In this document: one piece after another, positions 1 through 7,693 of the stretch
Position numbering within the stretch: position 1 is the first letter of the stretch
Layout: every line of letters begins with the position of its first letter
Made by a program: the position numbers and the translations under genes
Notes under the pieces: model-generated
Told to the model about the DNA's origin: nothing
Seen by the model: the letters and a program-made list of their open reading frames with translations, nothing else
Databases searched by the model: none
Origin: an uncultured Collinsella sp.
Lineage (GTDB): Bacteria > Actinomycetota > Coriobacteriia > Coriobacteriales > Coriobacteriaceae
Reading direction: 5' to 3'
NCBI GenBank assembly: GCA_902470925.1
Contig: CABRIF010000046.1
Span: 1 to 17,502, forward strand
DNA length: 17,502 nucleotides

Positions 1-26
1 GGCTCGGAGATGTGTATAAGAGACAG
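1..26. other. Nextera adapter remnant (left contig end)
   Basis: The first 26 bases are the inner part of the Illumina Nextera read-2 (i7-side) adapter: GGCTCGG followed by the 19-base Tn5 mosaic end AGATGTGTATAAGAGACAG. This is library-preparation sequence left by incomplete trimming. Genuine sequence begins at about position 27. Confidence 0.97.
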
Positions 27-105
27 CATCTATTCTTCATATTTTGAGCACATTCAGTGCTAGTCTGTACAGAGCACATGTCGCATTTGGCTCAAAGGAA
101 GGCTC

Positions 106-678
106 ATGAACGAAACCACCGTCCATCGCGCAAACGACGTTCTCGAGATTCGCAACCCCATTATCTTTCATGCCATTTTGGTTTTCATGGGCCTATGCCT
201 CGCTGCGGCAGCCTCACTCGCCATCTTCGCCCCGCTTCCCTACGCTGAAAACCCACTCGTCATGCGCATAGGGATGGGCTACTGCGGCCTTCCAATTTCA
301 CTGGCTCTGATCTATATGAATGCTCGTAAAATCCTCTTCAGGCGCAACGCTGTTCGCATTGATCTAGATGGCACCACCGACAACTCGACCGCCCTGTCTT
401 CAGGCTTCACAGCTTGGGATGACATCGCCGAGGTGTTTCTCCTTCGGCTTAAAAACGATGACTACCTATGCGCGCTCCCCGTTGATTACGATGCCTGGTA
501 CCAGAGGTTGTCTAAACGACAGCAAAAACTGGCACAAGCCAATCTGGATGCTGGCTTTGCCCCCATTCGAATTCAATTCCGCAAGGTGAGCACGCGCGTT
601 ACATCAAAAGAAGGGGTTTCATTCGTTAAAAAACTCTTTCCGAAAAAGGTCACTCGCGTCCGCAAACCGCGCTACTAA
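106..678 (+). CDS. two-helix membrane protein of unknown function
   Basis: I do not recognise a specific family for this 190-residue protein. Two hydrophobic segments (about residues 19-43 and 53-72) are followed by a soluble, probably cytosolic part of mixed strands and helices (about 80-165). The C-terminus is strongly basic (KKLFPKKVTRVRKPRY). Two N-terminal helices followed by a strand-rich domain resemble small membrane-anchored PH-like (YcxB/STM3941-type) proteins, but that is only a layout resemblance. The ATG follows an AAGGA-type ribosome binding site. The gene lies 19 bases ahead of the AEC permease and is probably its operon partner. A protein of the same layout (7041..7583) sits inside the PTS operon, so such proteins may accompany transporters here. 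Confidence 0.75.
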   Translation: MNETTVHRANDVLEIRNPIIFHAILVFMGLCLAAAASLAIFAPLPYAENPLVMRIGMGYCGLPISLALIYMNARKILFRRNAVRIDLDGTTDNSTALSSGFTAWDDIAEVFLLRLKNDDYLCALPVDYDAWYQRLSKRQQKLAQANLDAGFAPIRIQFRKVSTRVTSKEGVSFVKKLFPKKVTRVRKPRY

Positions 679-697
679 ACCCGTTGGAGCGCTCTGC

Positions 698-1621
698 ATG
701 AATCTTGTTTTCATTAAGATAGCATCGTTCATGGCTATCATCGCTGCAGGCATTGCCGCAGGAAGAAGCGGTAAGCTCGGGAAAGGAACAGGAGAAGCTC
801 TCTCAAAAATCGTATTCAACGTTACCCTACCCGCTGCCATCGTTCACGCGTTCGGATCGGCCTCGTTTACATCGCAGATGTTCATTCTCGTGCCCATCGG
901 GGTTTTATGCACGTTCGGTCCGTACCTTCTCACGTTTCTTTGTACCCGAACCTCACGGCGCGATGACCGCATTCTGTACCTATTAAACCTATGCGGCTTC
1001 AATATCGGATCTTTTGGCCTACCTTTTGTTCAAGCATTTTTCCCGCCGGCAACCGTTGTGGCCGCCTGCATGTTCGATGCTGGGAATGCCCTCATGATGA
1101 CGGGAGGCACCTATGCGCTAACCTGCGCTATCGAACAGGAAGGCAGTATGAACCGCCCCGCTCTTATGGTCCTCAAGCGGCTTTTTACCTCAATCCCATT
1201 CGACTCATATGTTGTTCTAATCACCTTGGCCTTGCTCGGAATACAAACCCCACAGACGATTGTGCATTTTACGGAACCTATGGCGAACGCCAATAGCTTC
1301 CTCTCCATGTTCATGTTGGGTCTGATGGTCAACTTCTCGGTTGCCCACGAAAAGATCCATACGGTACTACGGCTACTCAGCGCCCGTGCTTTGGCAAGCA
1401 CCATTATGAGCCTTCTGGCCTTCACCCTGCTGCCACTTGAATATGAAATAAGATGCATCATCGTACTTCTGCTTTGGGCGCCCATTGGGTCCATGGGACC
1501 GGTATTCACCTTGTGGGCTGGAGGAGATTACGGACTCGCGGGGCTAGCAAACACAGTGAGCATTCTCATGAGCATCCTGATTATGACCGCCCTCATTATT
1601 GCAACCGGCATGGTCCTATAA
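698..1621 (+). CDS. AEC (auxin efflux carrier) family permease
   Basis: This 307-residue protein is hydrophobic throughout, as expected for the roughly ten-helix AEC family of bacterial permeases for organic anions such as malate and malonate. Supporting features are the N-terminal helix pair, the family-like NVTLPAAIV stretch at about residues 41-49 in the second helix region, and glycine- and asparagine-rich breaks (LCGFNIGSFGLPFV; FDAGNALMMTGG) typical of the discontinuous helices. The length matches the family (about 300-320). A GGAG site lies 8 bases before the ATG. The PfkB kinase follows after 41 bases, so the substrate may be a sugar acid or related anion. The substrate cannot be read from the sequence. 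Confidence 0.88.
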   Translation: MNLVFIKIASFMAIIAAGIAAGRSGKLGKGTGEALSKIVFNVTLPAAIVHAFGSASFTSQMFILVPIGVLCTFGPYLLTFLCTRTSRRDDRILYLLNLCGFNIGSFGLPFVQAFFPPATVVAACMFDAGNALMMTGGTYALTCAIEQEGSMNRPALMVLKRLFTSIPFDSYVVLITLALLGIQTPQTIVHFTEPMANANSFLSMFMLGLMVNFSVAHEKIHTVLRLLSARALASTIMSLLAFTLLPLEYEIRCIIVLLLWAPIGSMGPVFTLWAGGDYGLAGLANTVSILMSILIMTALIIATGMVL

Positions 1622-1662
1622 TACGTGTGACGCGAACATTCGCGAAGTAAGAAGGGGCATCA

Positions 1663-2700
1663 ATGGGAGTTTTCTCGTACTCCAACAGAATTCTTTGTTT
1701 CGGCGAATTGCTACTCCGCCTTTCACCGACGGGACACGAGCGGATTGAACAAACTGCCGATCTCCAAGTCTACTATGAAGGTGCCGAGGCGATGGTGGCT
1801 ATCGACCTCTCGCATCAAGGAGAAAGTGTCGCCTATGCGAGCTGCGTCGCAGATAACCGCATCGGTGACCGCGGGCTGTCCGAGCTATTGGCCGCCGGCG
1901 TTGATGTGACGCGCGTCACCCGCATGCCCGGCAGAATGGGAATCCTCTACTTCGAACGTGGAGCCGGGGAACGGCGCTCCTCCGTCATATATGACCGCGA
2001 CTACACTCCCATGTCTATGCTGAAACGTGACGACTTCGACTGGGACAGTCTCCTGAACGGTATCGACTCTTTCTACTTTACCGGAGTCCTTCCCGCCATT
2101 GGTCCTGAGCTTCGCGGGGCACTCGAAGATGCGCTCATGGCCTGTAAGGGGCGCGGCGTCAAAACATTTTGCGACCTGAACTACCGACCCCGTATGTGGA
2201 ACCGCGCAATAGCCCATGAGACCTGGACGCGCCTTCTTCCATATATCGATGTCTGCATTGCTTCTGATCAAGATATCTGGAGTTTGTTCCCGCGTTCCGG
2301 CAACAACCCAGACCATACAACTACGTTTGACTTTGTTGAGTATTACGAAGGCGTCTCACGCGAACTGACGCAGTTGTATCACTGTGAAGCCGTTGCCATC
2401 CAAATCCGCTCGCTTGCCACAAGCGGCATTGGAAGTTGGCGCGGGCTACTTGTCCGCAATGGCGAAACAACGCTCTCGGCAACGCGCGAGGTTCTCAACG
2501 ATGAACATTCGGGATGTGGTGACGCGTTTGCCGCCGGCGTCATTCATGGCATACGCAACAACTGGGGCTCTTCTACCGTCATTAACTATGCCATGACCTC
2601 AAGCGCTTTGAAATCAACGATCCCCGGAAGCATCAATCGCCTGTCGAGCGAGGAGATTGTTGCGGCCGCTGGCGCACAACTCTCCATCGTCGATTATTAA
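1663..2700 (+). CDS. kdgK: PfkB-family sugar kinase, 2-keto-3-deoxygluconate kinase-like
   Basis: This 345-residue ribokinase/PfkB-fold kinase should use ATP to phosphorylate a sugar or sugar acid. The N-terminus (CFGELLLRLSPTGHERIEQ, about residues 12-30), the GAEAMVAIDLSHQG segment (about 40-53) and the VADNRIGD segment (62-69) follow the KDG-kinase pattern. The second PfkB signature is present as SGCGDAFAAG (283-292), with Asp287 as the likely catalytic base. The usual GAGD is GCGD here, and the more common GAEANVA is GAEAMVA. An AAGGGG site precedes the ATG. No KDPG aldolase or uronate gene is nearby, so the exact substrate is inferred from similarity alone. It is probably co-transcribed with the upstream AEC permease. 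Confidence 0.82.
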   Translation: MGVFSYSNRILCFGELLLRLSPTGHERIEQTADLQVYYEGAEAMVAIDLSHQGESVAYASCVADNRIGDRGLSELLAAGVDVTRVTRMPGRMGILYFERGAGERRSSVIYDRDYTPMSMLKRDDFDWDSLLNGIDSFYFTGVLPAIGPELRGALEDALMACKGRGVKTFCDLNYRPRMWNRAIAHETWTRLLPYIDVCIASDQDIWSLFPRSGNNPDHTTTFDFVEYYEGVSRELTQLYHCEAVAIQIRSLATSGIGSWRGLLVRNGETTLSATREVLNDEHSGCGDAFAAGVIHGIRNNWGSSTVINYAMTSSALKSTIPGSINRLSSEEIVAAAGAQLSIVDY

Positions 2701-2842
2701 AGCCGATCCTCATAGAGGGACTGCCGGTCCCGCTAATGATGCCTCGTGCGAAGACCTGACCGAGCGGCCGCAGTGCCGTTCATACGGTCGCCCATCAGAA
2801 CTATCCCAAAAAGTTAGCTTGCTGTTAAATCGCAAGCCTCCG

Positions 2843-2928
2843 TTTGGGGACGGGGCCGTTTCGTTTACCTGCCGTTCACCGGCGGCAATGCGAAACGACC
2901 CCGTCCCCAGATTGCATGTCCCCCAAAC
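2843..2928. repeat. GGGGACGGGG palindromic (REP-like) element, copy 1
   Basis: Two 18-base arms, GGGGACGGGGCCGTTTCG (2846-2863) and the inverse of GGGGACGGGGTCGTTTCG (2891-2908), differ by one base and enclose about 27 bases, so the DNA can form a long hairpin. A further inverted GTTTGGGG lies at the right end (about 2920-2928), separated from the arm by the spacer ATTGCATG. The same arm-spacer-arm order recurs at 4481-4520. No transposase is encoded nearby. Upstream, at 2817-2837, a weak hairpin with 6-base arms (GCTTGC/GCAAGC) is seen. The rest of 2701-2842 shows nothing recognisable apart from a weak GGGAC/GTCCC hairpin at 2717-2731. Confidence 0.85.
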
Positions 2929-2943
2929 TACTTGCTCCATTTA

Positions 2944-2999
2944 TATAATCTAGATTATTATATTTACGATTATATATGACAGACGGGCAAAGGAGTCAC
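2944..2999 (+). promoter_or_regulatory. AT-rich promoter/operator region of the ATPase gene
   Basis: This is a sharply AT-rich island in GC-rich DNA. A consensus TATAAT occurs at 2944-2949 and overlaps a perfect 14-base palindrome, ATAATCTAGATTAT, at 2945-2958. No convincing -35 box is visible. The ribosome binding site AAAGGAG (2989-2995) ends 4 bases before the ATG at 3000 and decides the start. The palindrome over the -10 box would suit a repressor, which is inference. Confidence 0.5.
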
Positions 3000-4394
3000 A
3001 TGTTCATCGGACGTTCTGAAGAGCTCTCTCTGCTCGAAGATGCGTATCTAAGCGCGCGAGCGCAGCTCGTATTCGTATACGGGCGCAGGCGTGTGGGAAA
3101 AACCGAACTTCTCAACGAATTCCGCAAAAACAAGCCGTGCGTATTTCTGGCTGCCAAAGAGTCCTCAGCCTCGGTTCAGCTCGCCTCCTTCTCGCAGCAG
3201 ATGTTCGCCGCTGGTGCGCCAGCCGGAAATTACCTCGACTCATACCGCAGCTGGGATGACGCCCTTCAAGACATCGTTCAGCTGCCTTTTCCTGGGAAAA
3301 AACTTGTCATCATCGACGAGTTTCCCTATCTAGCACGTGCCGACAGTTCCCTTCCCTCCGTGCTCCAGCACGCGTGGGACCATGCACTCAGCAAGCACAA
3401 CGTCATGCTCGTGCTTTGCGGCTCATCCATGAGCTTTATTGAAAAAGAAATCCTGAGCGAGAAAAACCCGCTCTACGGCCGCGCCACCGCCCTTATGAAG
3501 CTTCGACCGCTCCCCTATTGGGATGCAGCGCGCTTTTTCCCAGAGTATTCGCCGCAAGAACACGTCATAGCGCACGCAATTCTAGGCGGGATTCCGCACT
3601 ACCTTCTGCAATTCGACCCCAATCGGAGCATTGAAGAGAACGTCAAAGCTTGTATCCTTCGCTCCGGCTCAGCGCTCTACAGCGAGCCAGAGTTTCTTAT
3701 GCGGCAAGAGTTTCGGGAGACTGCCATTTACAACAGTATTGTCCAGGCAGTTGCCCTCGGAGCGACACAGCTCAATGAAATCTCGCAGAAGACCATGCTC
3801 GAGGCGTCAAGACTTAGTCCCTACCTGCGAAATCTCATCGAGGTTGGCATTTTAGAGCGAGAGTTTCCCGTCGGAATCGGTCTGCAGGAGCGCACAAAGG
3901 CAAGGCGTGGACTGTACCGCATATGCGACAATTTCTTTCGGTTTTGGTACGCGTTCGTGTTCTCAAACGCCTCCGCCCTCGATGCCCACGACACCGAAGG
4001 AGTTTGGCGAAACATCGTTTGTCCGGCACTCAACCACTTTGCAGCCGCACCGTTTGAGGACATTTGCAAAGCATGGCTCTGGCGCCAAAATGCGCAGGGA
4101 AAACTGCCGTTCTACTGCACCGAAATTGGACGATGGTGGAACGGGAGCGAGGTCGACGTTATGGCAATCGATGCAGGCATGCGCCATGCTCTCATCGGTG
4201 AATGCAAATTCAAAAACAGCCCCGTCGGTTTTGATGTGCTGAAAAAACTGCAGCAAAAGGACAACGATCTCAAGCCCCCAGTTGAAGGCTACTACCTGTT
4301 CTCCCGATCGGGCTTTACATCTGGGCTACGCGAGCAGGCATCGTCTTTGAGCGGCGTTCACCTCATTCCCTGCGACAGGCTCTACAAGCAGTAA
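3000..4394 (+). CDS. AAA+ ATPase with C-terminal PD-(D/E)XK-like (DUF234) domain
   Basis: This 464-residue protein belongs to the 'ATP-binding protein / archaeal-type ATPase plus DUF234' family, whose cellular role is unknown. I chose the ATG at 3000 (MFIGRSEEL, the usual family start) over one 24 bases upstream because AAAGGAG lies just before it. Numbered from that start, Walker A is GRRRVGKT (about 28-35), Walker B is LVIIDEF (102-108) and a sensor-like CGSSMS is at 140-145. A winged-helix-like region lies around 250-295. The C-terminal part carries a nuclease-type signature: GSEVDVMAID (382-391; Asp386), then GECKFK (400-405; Glu401 and Lys403). The gene stands alone, has its own AT-rich promoter, and is bracketed by palindromic repeats, which suggests an accessory cassette. 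It is intact. Confidence 0.85.
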   Translation: MFIGRSEELSLLEDAYLSARAQLVFVYGRRRVGKTELLNEFRKNKPCVFLAAKESSASVQLASFSQQMFAAGAPAGNYLDSYRSWDDALQDIVQLPFPGKKLVIIDEFPYLARADSSLPSVLQHAWDHALSKHNVMLVLCGSSMSFIEKEILSEKNPLYGRATALMKLRPLPYWDAARFFPEYSPQEHVIAHAILGGIPHYLLQFDPNRSIEENVKACILRSGSALYSEPEFLMRQEFRETAIYNSIVQAVALGATQLNEISQKTMLEASRLSPYLRNLIEVGILEREFPVGIGLQERTKARRGLYRICDNFFRFWYAFVFSNASALDAHDTEGVWRNIVCPALNHFAAAPFEDICKAWLWRQNAQGKLPFYCTEIGRWWNGSEVDVMAIDAGMRHALIGECKFKNSPVGFDVLKKLQQKDNDLKPPVEGYYLFSRSGFTSGLREQASSLSGVHLIPCDRLYKQ

Positions 4395-4400
4395 GAACTC

Positions 4401-4694
4401 AGTTTGGGGACGGGGTCGTTTCGTTCGGTCAGTTTGGGGACGGGGTCGTTTCGTATACTTACCATCCACCAGTGGTGATACGAAACGACCCCGTCCCCAG
4501 ATTGCATGGTCCCCAGACTGCGAGGAGCGGACCTGAGCCCGCCCTGCATCGGACCCGCGCTCCCGGGCATTCTCCCCACCCGAGCGCACGGCGTTTGCGC
4601 ACACGCCCCCGCTTCGCCGCGACAGCGCCCATCGCGCGCACGAAACGTCCCCGTCCCCAGATCGCGTGTACGAAACGACCCCGTCCCCAAATTG
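4401..4694. repeat. compound GGGGACGGGG repeat element, copy 2
   Basis: This fills most of the 322-base gap between the ATPase and EIIA genes. On the left, the unit AGTTTGGGGACGGGGTCGTT occurs twice as direct repeats starting at 4401 and 4431. An inverted copy lies at 4481-4500, followed by ATTGCATGGTCCCCAGAC. On the right, two inverted copies start at 4641 and 4671. Both outer pairs have the same 30-base spacing, so the element is roughly symmetric. A small central palindrome (CCAC-CA-GTGG) lies around 4467-4476. The element begins 7 bases after the ATPase stop codon and ends 23 bases beyond the EIIA stop codon, so it may also act as a two-way transcription barrier between the convergent genes. 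The middle (4521-4640) shows no gene. Confidence 0.85.
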
Positions 4695-4716
4695 AATTGC
4701 ACAGATTGCAGTGCGG

Positions 4717-5193
4717 CTACCTGCTGCAGAGGCGCACCATGGTCGCTGTCATGCCTTCCGGCGTGTCCTGCGCCATAACGTCGGCACATGCGTCGTCGTC
4801 CATGAAGACGCCCATGAGCGCCTGCAGGACGGCGACCTGCCCGTCGGCATGCTGCAGCAGCCCCAGGTTCACGATGAGCTCAGCGGGCACCGGATCGCCC
4901 ATGCCGGCCATCGCCTCGAACACGACCGGCTGCGCAGGCCTGATCACGGCGATGTAGGGCTTCTCCAGGTGCTCGGGGTCCGTGTGCGGGATGGCCACCT
5001 TGATGGCCTGGCACGCCAAGCCGGTGGGGTAGTTCTTCTCGCGCTCGGTAATCGCGTCGAGCCACGTATCCTTGATGTAGCCGCGCGCAGCCAGCTCCTC
5101 GCCCAGCTTCTCGAAGAACTCCGCCCGGTCGCCGGCCTCGAAATCGAGGAACACGAGCTCAGGCGTAAACAGATCGGTATCGACAGCAGACAT
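4717..5193 (-). CDS. PTS EIIA component, fructose/galactitol-type
   Basis: This 158-residue phosphocarrier should accept phosphate from HPr and pass it to EIIB. The type-2 EIIA active-site motif is KVAIPHTDPEHL (about 65-76), with His70 the phosphorylated residue. The length matches stand-alone EIIA proteins (about 150). The ATG at 5193 is preferred because AGAAGG lies 7 bases upstream of it, while the ATG two codons earlier is only one base from that site. It is the last gene of the PTS operon, separated from its EIIB and EIIC partners by two aldolases and a membrane protein. A 211-base gap containing tandem repeats precedes it. Given the GatB/GatC-type partners, it is presumably the GatA equivalent. 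Confidence 0.9.
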   Translation of the reverse strand: MSAVDTDLFTPELVFLDFEAGDRAEFFEKLGEELAARGYIKDTWLDAITEREKNYPTGLACQAIKVAIPHTDPEHLEKPYIAVIRPAQPVVFEAMAGMGDPVPAELIVNLGLLQHADGQVAVLQALMGVFMDDDACADVMAQDTPEGMTATMVRLCSR

Positions 5194-5303
5194 ATGCATC
5201 CCTTCTAATGAAAAATGGAACGTGCGCCAACGGAGCCAGTGCGTCACACCGCTAGAGCAGCGCACCGCCACGCCGACGGCACCAGCATGCAAACGGCATC
5301 GGA

Positions 5304-5404
5304 CACCGGCTCGCCCCAGCACCACCGCACCCGGGCACCGGCTCGCCCCAGCACCACCACGCCCGGGCACCGGCGCCCCAGCCACGCCGCCGGCGCCCCA
5401 GCGG
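5304..5404. repeat. 32-bp GC-rich tandem repeat between operon genes
   Basis: Two nearly identical 32-base units (5304-5335 and 5336-5367) each begin CACCGGCTCGCCCCAGCACC and end in CCGGG. Shortened, degenerate copies beginning CACCGGCGCCCCAGC or CCGGCGCCCCAGC follow up to the stop codon of the aldolase gene. They lie in the transcribed gap between the aldolase and EIIA genes and could fold or slow ribosomes and polymerase. No open frame here looks real. Confidence 0.7.
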
Positions 5405-6298
5405 CTACGCCAGCGGCTCAGCTCCGTTGGCAAACACCGTGATGACATCCGCGAAATCGGCACGCAGACGCTCGTAGGCGGCGACGGTCATGTCGTGCCA
5501 GTACACCGCGGCGCCCGCATCAGCCCCGCGGCGCTCGTCGGCCAGGGCAAGCACGGCCTCGCCGGCGTATTTCACACCGTAAGTGTAGTAGTTGATCTTG
5601 CGAATACCAGCGTCGATGGCCCGACGATAGTCCTCGTTGGAAACGCCCGACCCACCGTGCATCACGAGCGGCACGTCCGCACGCTCGCGGATCTGGTCGA
5701 GCACGTCGAACGACAGGTGCGGCTCACCGCGATACAGGCCGTGAACCGTGCCGAACGAGCAGGCCAGGATATCCAGGCCGGTAGCCGCGATGAACTCGCG
5801 CGCCTGGTCGGGATCGGTGTAGGTGGCACCAGCACCGCCTTCAGGAGCGGCGGCGCCGTCGGACAGCACATCGCCCTCGCGCGCCCCCAGGCTGCCGAGC
5901 TCGCACTCCAAACCGCAGTCGAAGCCGGCACACATGGCCGCCGCACGAGCCGAATGCGCCACATTCTCCTCATAGGGCAGCGCGGAACCGTCGAACATCG
6001 CACCGTTGAAGCCCATCTCCAGCGCCCGACGCATGTAGGAGAGGTGCTCGCAGTGGTCGAGATGCACGCAGACCTGCGCGGTCGAGCGCTCGGCCAGGGC
6101 GACCATCGTCGGGCCCATCACATCGAGCGGAACAATGTCATCGTGGCACTCGGCATGCTGGATGATCACCGGATAACCCGTGGCCTCGGCCGCATCGATA
6201 GCAGCGCGAACCGCTTCCAAACTCGGGGTATTGAACGCCGCGATCGCCATATTGTTCTGTTCGGCGATCGCGCAGATGTCACGAAGATTGACTAACAT
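5405..6298 (-). CDS. class II ketose-bisphosphate aldolase (FBP/tagatose-BP type)
   Basis: This 297-residue zinc-dependent TIM-barrel aldolase should reversibly split a ketose 1,6-bisphosphate (fructose or tagatose type) into DHAP and glyceraldehyde 3-phosphate. Motifs are VHLDHCEH (78-85; Asp81 and zinc ligand His82), FDGSALPYEENV (102-113), ECELGSLGAREG (131-142; Glu132), FGTVHGLYRG (182-191; zinc ligand His186), VMHGGSGV (212-219; zinc ligand His214) and INYYTYGVKY (235-244). Length fits GatY/KbaY/FbaA (about 280-310). The ATG at 6298 follows AAAGGA. It sits between the AraD/FucA-type gene and EIIA in the PTS operon. Context favours a catabolic GatY- or Fba-like role, but fructose and tagatose specificity cannot be separated by eye. 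Confidence 0.92.
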   Translation of the reverse strand: MLVNLRDICAIAEQNNMAIAAFNTPSLEAVRAAIDAAEATGYPVIIQHAECHDDIVPLDVMGPTMVALAERSTAQVCVHLDHCEHLSYMRRALEMGFNGAMFDGSALPYEENVAHSARAAAMCAGFDCGLECELGSLGAREGDVLSDGAAAPEGGAGATYTDPDQAREFIAATGLDILACSFGTVHGLYRGEPHLSFDVLDQIRERADVPLVMHGGSGVSNEDYRRAIDAGIRKINYYTYGVKYAGEAVLALADERRGADAGAAVYWHDMTVAAYERLRADFADVITVFANGAEPLA

Positions 6299-6374
6299 TG
6301 CGATTCCTTTCTCTCGCTAAAACATGCACCGCCTTGTCGACACGCCAAACGCGGGCATTGGAGCGCTGCCGCCA

Positions 6375-7028
6375 TTACGCGTTCAGGGGCTTTTGTCCGT
6401 AACGATGAAAAACCGCCACCGCTTCATCGATCTGCGCCTGCGTCATTGTCGCCATGGGCTTACCAGTCGCCAACGCAACCGTAACCGTCTTGGCTGCCTC
6501 CTCGAGATACACGCAGGAGAACAGCGCCTGTCGAAGATCTCGACCAACGGCGATAACACCGTGGTGCTTTAAAACCACAGCCAAGCGGTCGCCAATTGCG
6601 CGAACCGCCTCAACGCCCATCGACAAGCTGCCCGGATCCCCGTACGAGGCAACCGTCACCGGACCTTCTGTCGCATTTGCCATAGTGGACAGATTGCACG
6701 GGATTTCATCCATGACCAAACCCAAGCCCGTTGCATAGGGCTGATGCGTATGGATCACTGCGTTGACTTCAGGCTTTTCTTTAAAGATATACAGCAGCGC
6801 CTCGGTATCGACCGACGCTTTGCGCGTGCCCTCAAGAACGTTGCCGTTTATATCGACAACCAGAACGTCATCAGCCACCATGTCGTCGTAAATCATGCCC
6901 GATGGCGTTACAAGCACCTCACCAGTCGGCATGCGCCAGCTCACATTGCCGCCAGACAGGGCAATGAGACCGTAGCGGTCGAGCTTGAGCGCCGCATCGA
7001 GTACCGCCTGCTTTTCGTTCTCAAACAT
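6375..7028 (-). CDS. class II aldolase/epimerase, FucA/AraD family
   Basis: This 217-residue zinc enzyme belongs to the family that includes L-fuculose-1-phosphate aldolase and L-ribulose-5-phosphate 4-epimerase. The motifs are SGGNVSWR (25-32), TPSGMIY (41-47), the zinc motif HTHQ (His93, His95) and LKHHG (153-157; His155). FucA has a catalytic Glu in the segment before the zinc motif. Here the matching stretch is SVDTEAL (72-78), with Asp74 in an epimerase-like context (AraD has SSDTPTH), so aldolase and epimerase both remain open. Length (217) is closer to FucA than to AraD. GGAGG lies 7 bases before the ATG. It follows the membrane protein by 12 bases. In this operon it is the best candidate for the committed step on the imported sugar phosphate. 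Confidence 0.88.
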   Translation of the reverse strand: MFENEKQAVLDAALKLDRYGLIALSGGNVSWRMPTGEVLVTPSGMIYDDMVADDVLVVDINGNVLEGTRKASVDTEALLYIFKEKPEVNAVIHTHQPYATGLGLVMDEIPCNLSTMANATEGPVTVASYGDPGSLSMGVEAVRAIGDRLAVVLKHHGVIAVGRDLRQALFSCVYLEEAAKTVTVALATGKPMATMTQAQIDEAVAVFHRYGQKPLNA

Positions 7029-7040
7029 ATTGCAGCCTCC

Positions 7041-7583
7041 TTATTTTTTACGCCCGCGCCTCACATGGCGACGCGATGGAATCGAAGCGGAACCAGACGC
7101 CTCCGCCGCCAGGTACTTGCTATTCACCCGCCGCGCGTGAGCCTTAAGGCTGTCTGGGTGCATGGCGTATTCCATGTCGCAAATCCGCTCGAATAGCTCG
7201 CGACCATCGCTCATCACGCGCGTCTGCAACCAATATCGGCCGTGCAGCAATCCGCCGCCATTGATGCGCACGTACATCTTCCCCGCAGTGGGGAACTCGC
7301 GCACACGAAACTCGTGTACATCGGACAGCTCATAACGATCGTGCCGACCCCACGCACCGAACTCAATGAACTCATCGGCAAGTGTCACCGTTTCTGGATT
7401 CGCAATAGCAACAAACGTATTCCATACCTGATAAGCTGCGGGAATCACCAAGACAAGCATGATGCCCGTCATGATATTGCGCGCAGCAAACAGGGGGCAC
7501 ACCACCAGTGCGACAAGGGCGATAATGCCCGTTGCAATCACCTCAATAGCGAAATATCGCCGGATGTACGTGTACGTTTTCAT
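7041..7583 (-). CDS. two-helix membrane protein in the PTS operon, unknown function
   Basis: This is a 180-residue protein that I do not recognise. Two hydrophobic segments (about 10-30 and 36-58) are followed by a strand-rich soluble domain (about 64-125, including FIEFGAWGRHDRYELSDVHEF) that looks PH-like, and a very basic tail ending RRHVRRGRKK. The ATG at 7583 has GGAG 7 bases upstream and starts directly before the first helix. An alternative start 31 codons earlier has no advantage and adds an unlikely arginine-rich leader. It lies between EIIC and the class II aldolase, 12 bases from the latter, so it is an operon member. Its layout matches the protein at 106..678. A role in the membrane next to the permease is inference. 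Confidence 0.72.
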   Translation of the reverse strand: MKTYTYIRRYFAIEVIATGIIALVALVVCPLFAARNIMTGIMLVLVIPAAYQVWNTFVAIANPETVTLADEFIEFGAWGRHDRYELSDVHEFRVREFPTAGKMYVRINGGGLLHGRYWLQTRVMSDGRELFERICDMEYAMHPDSLKAHARRVNSKYLAAEASGSASIPSRRHVRRGRKK

Positions 7584-7693
7584 ACCATCGCTCCAAAAAG
7601 CCTGGCACAGGCGCGCCGTGCGCCCGCGCCAGGCAAACGTGCCATCATGCACTTTGAGTCCAACTACCATCGACAAGCCGACTAATGTGGCCC

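Noticed and set aside
4401..4694. Insertion sequence
   Set aside because: No transposase is encoded in or next to the repeats. At most this is a non-autonomous repeat element.
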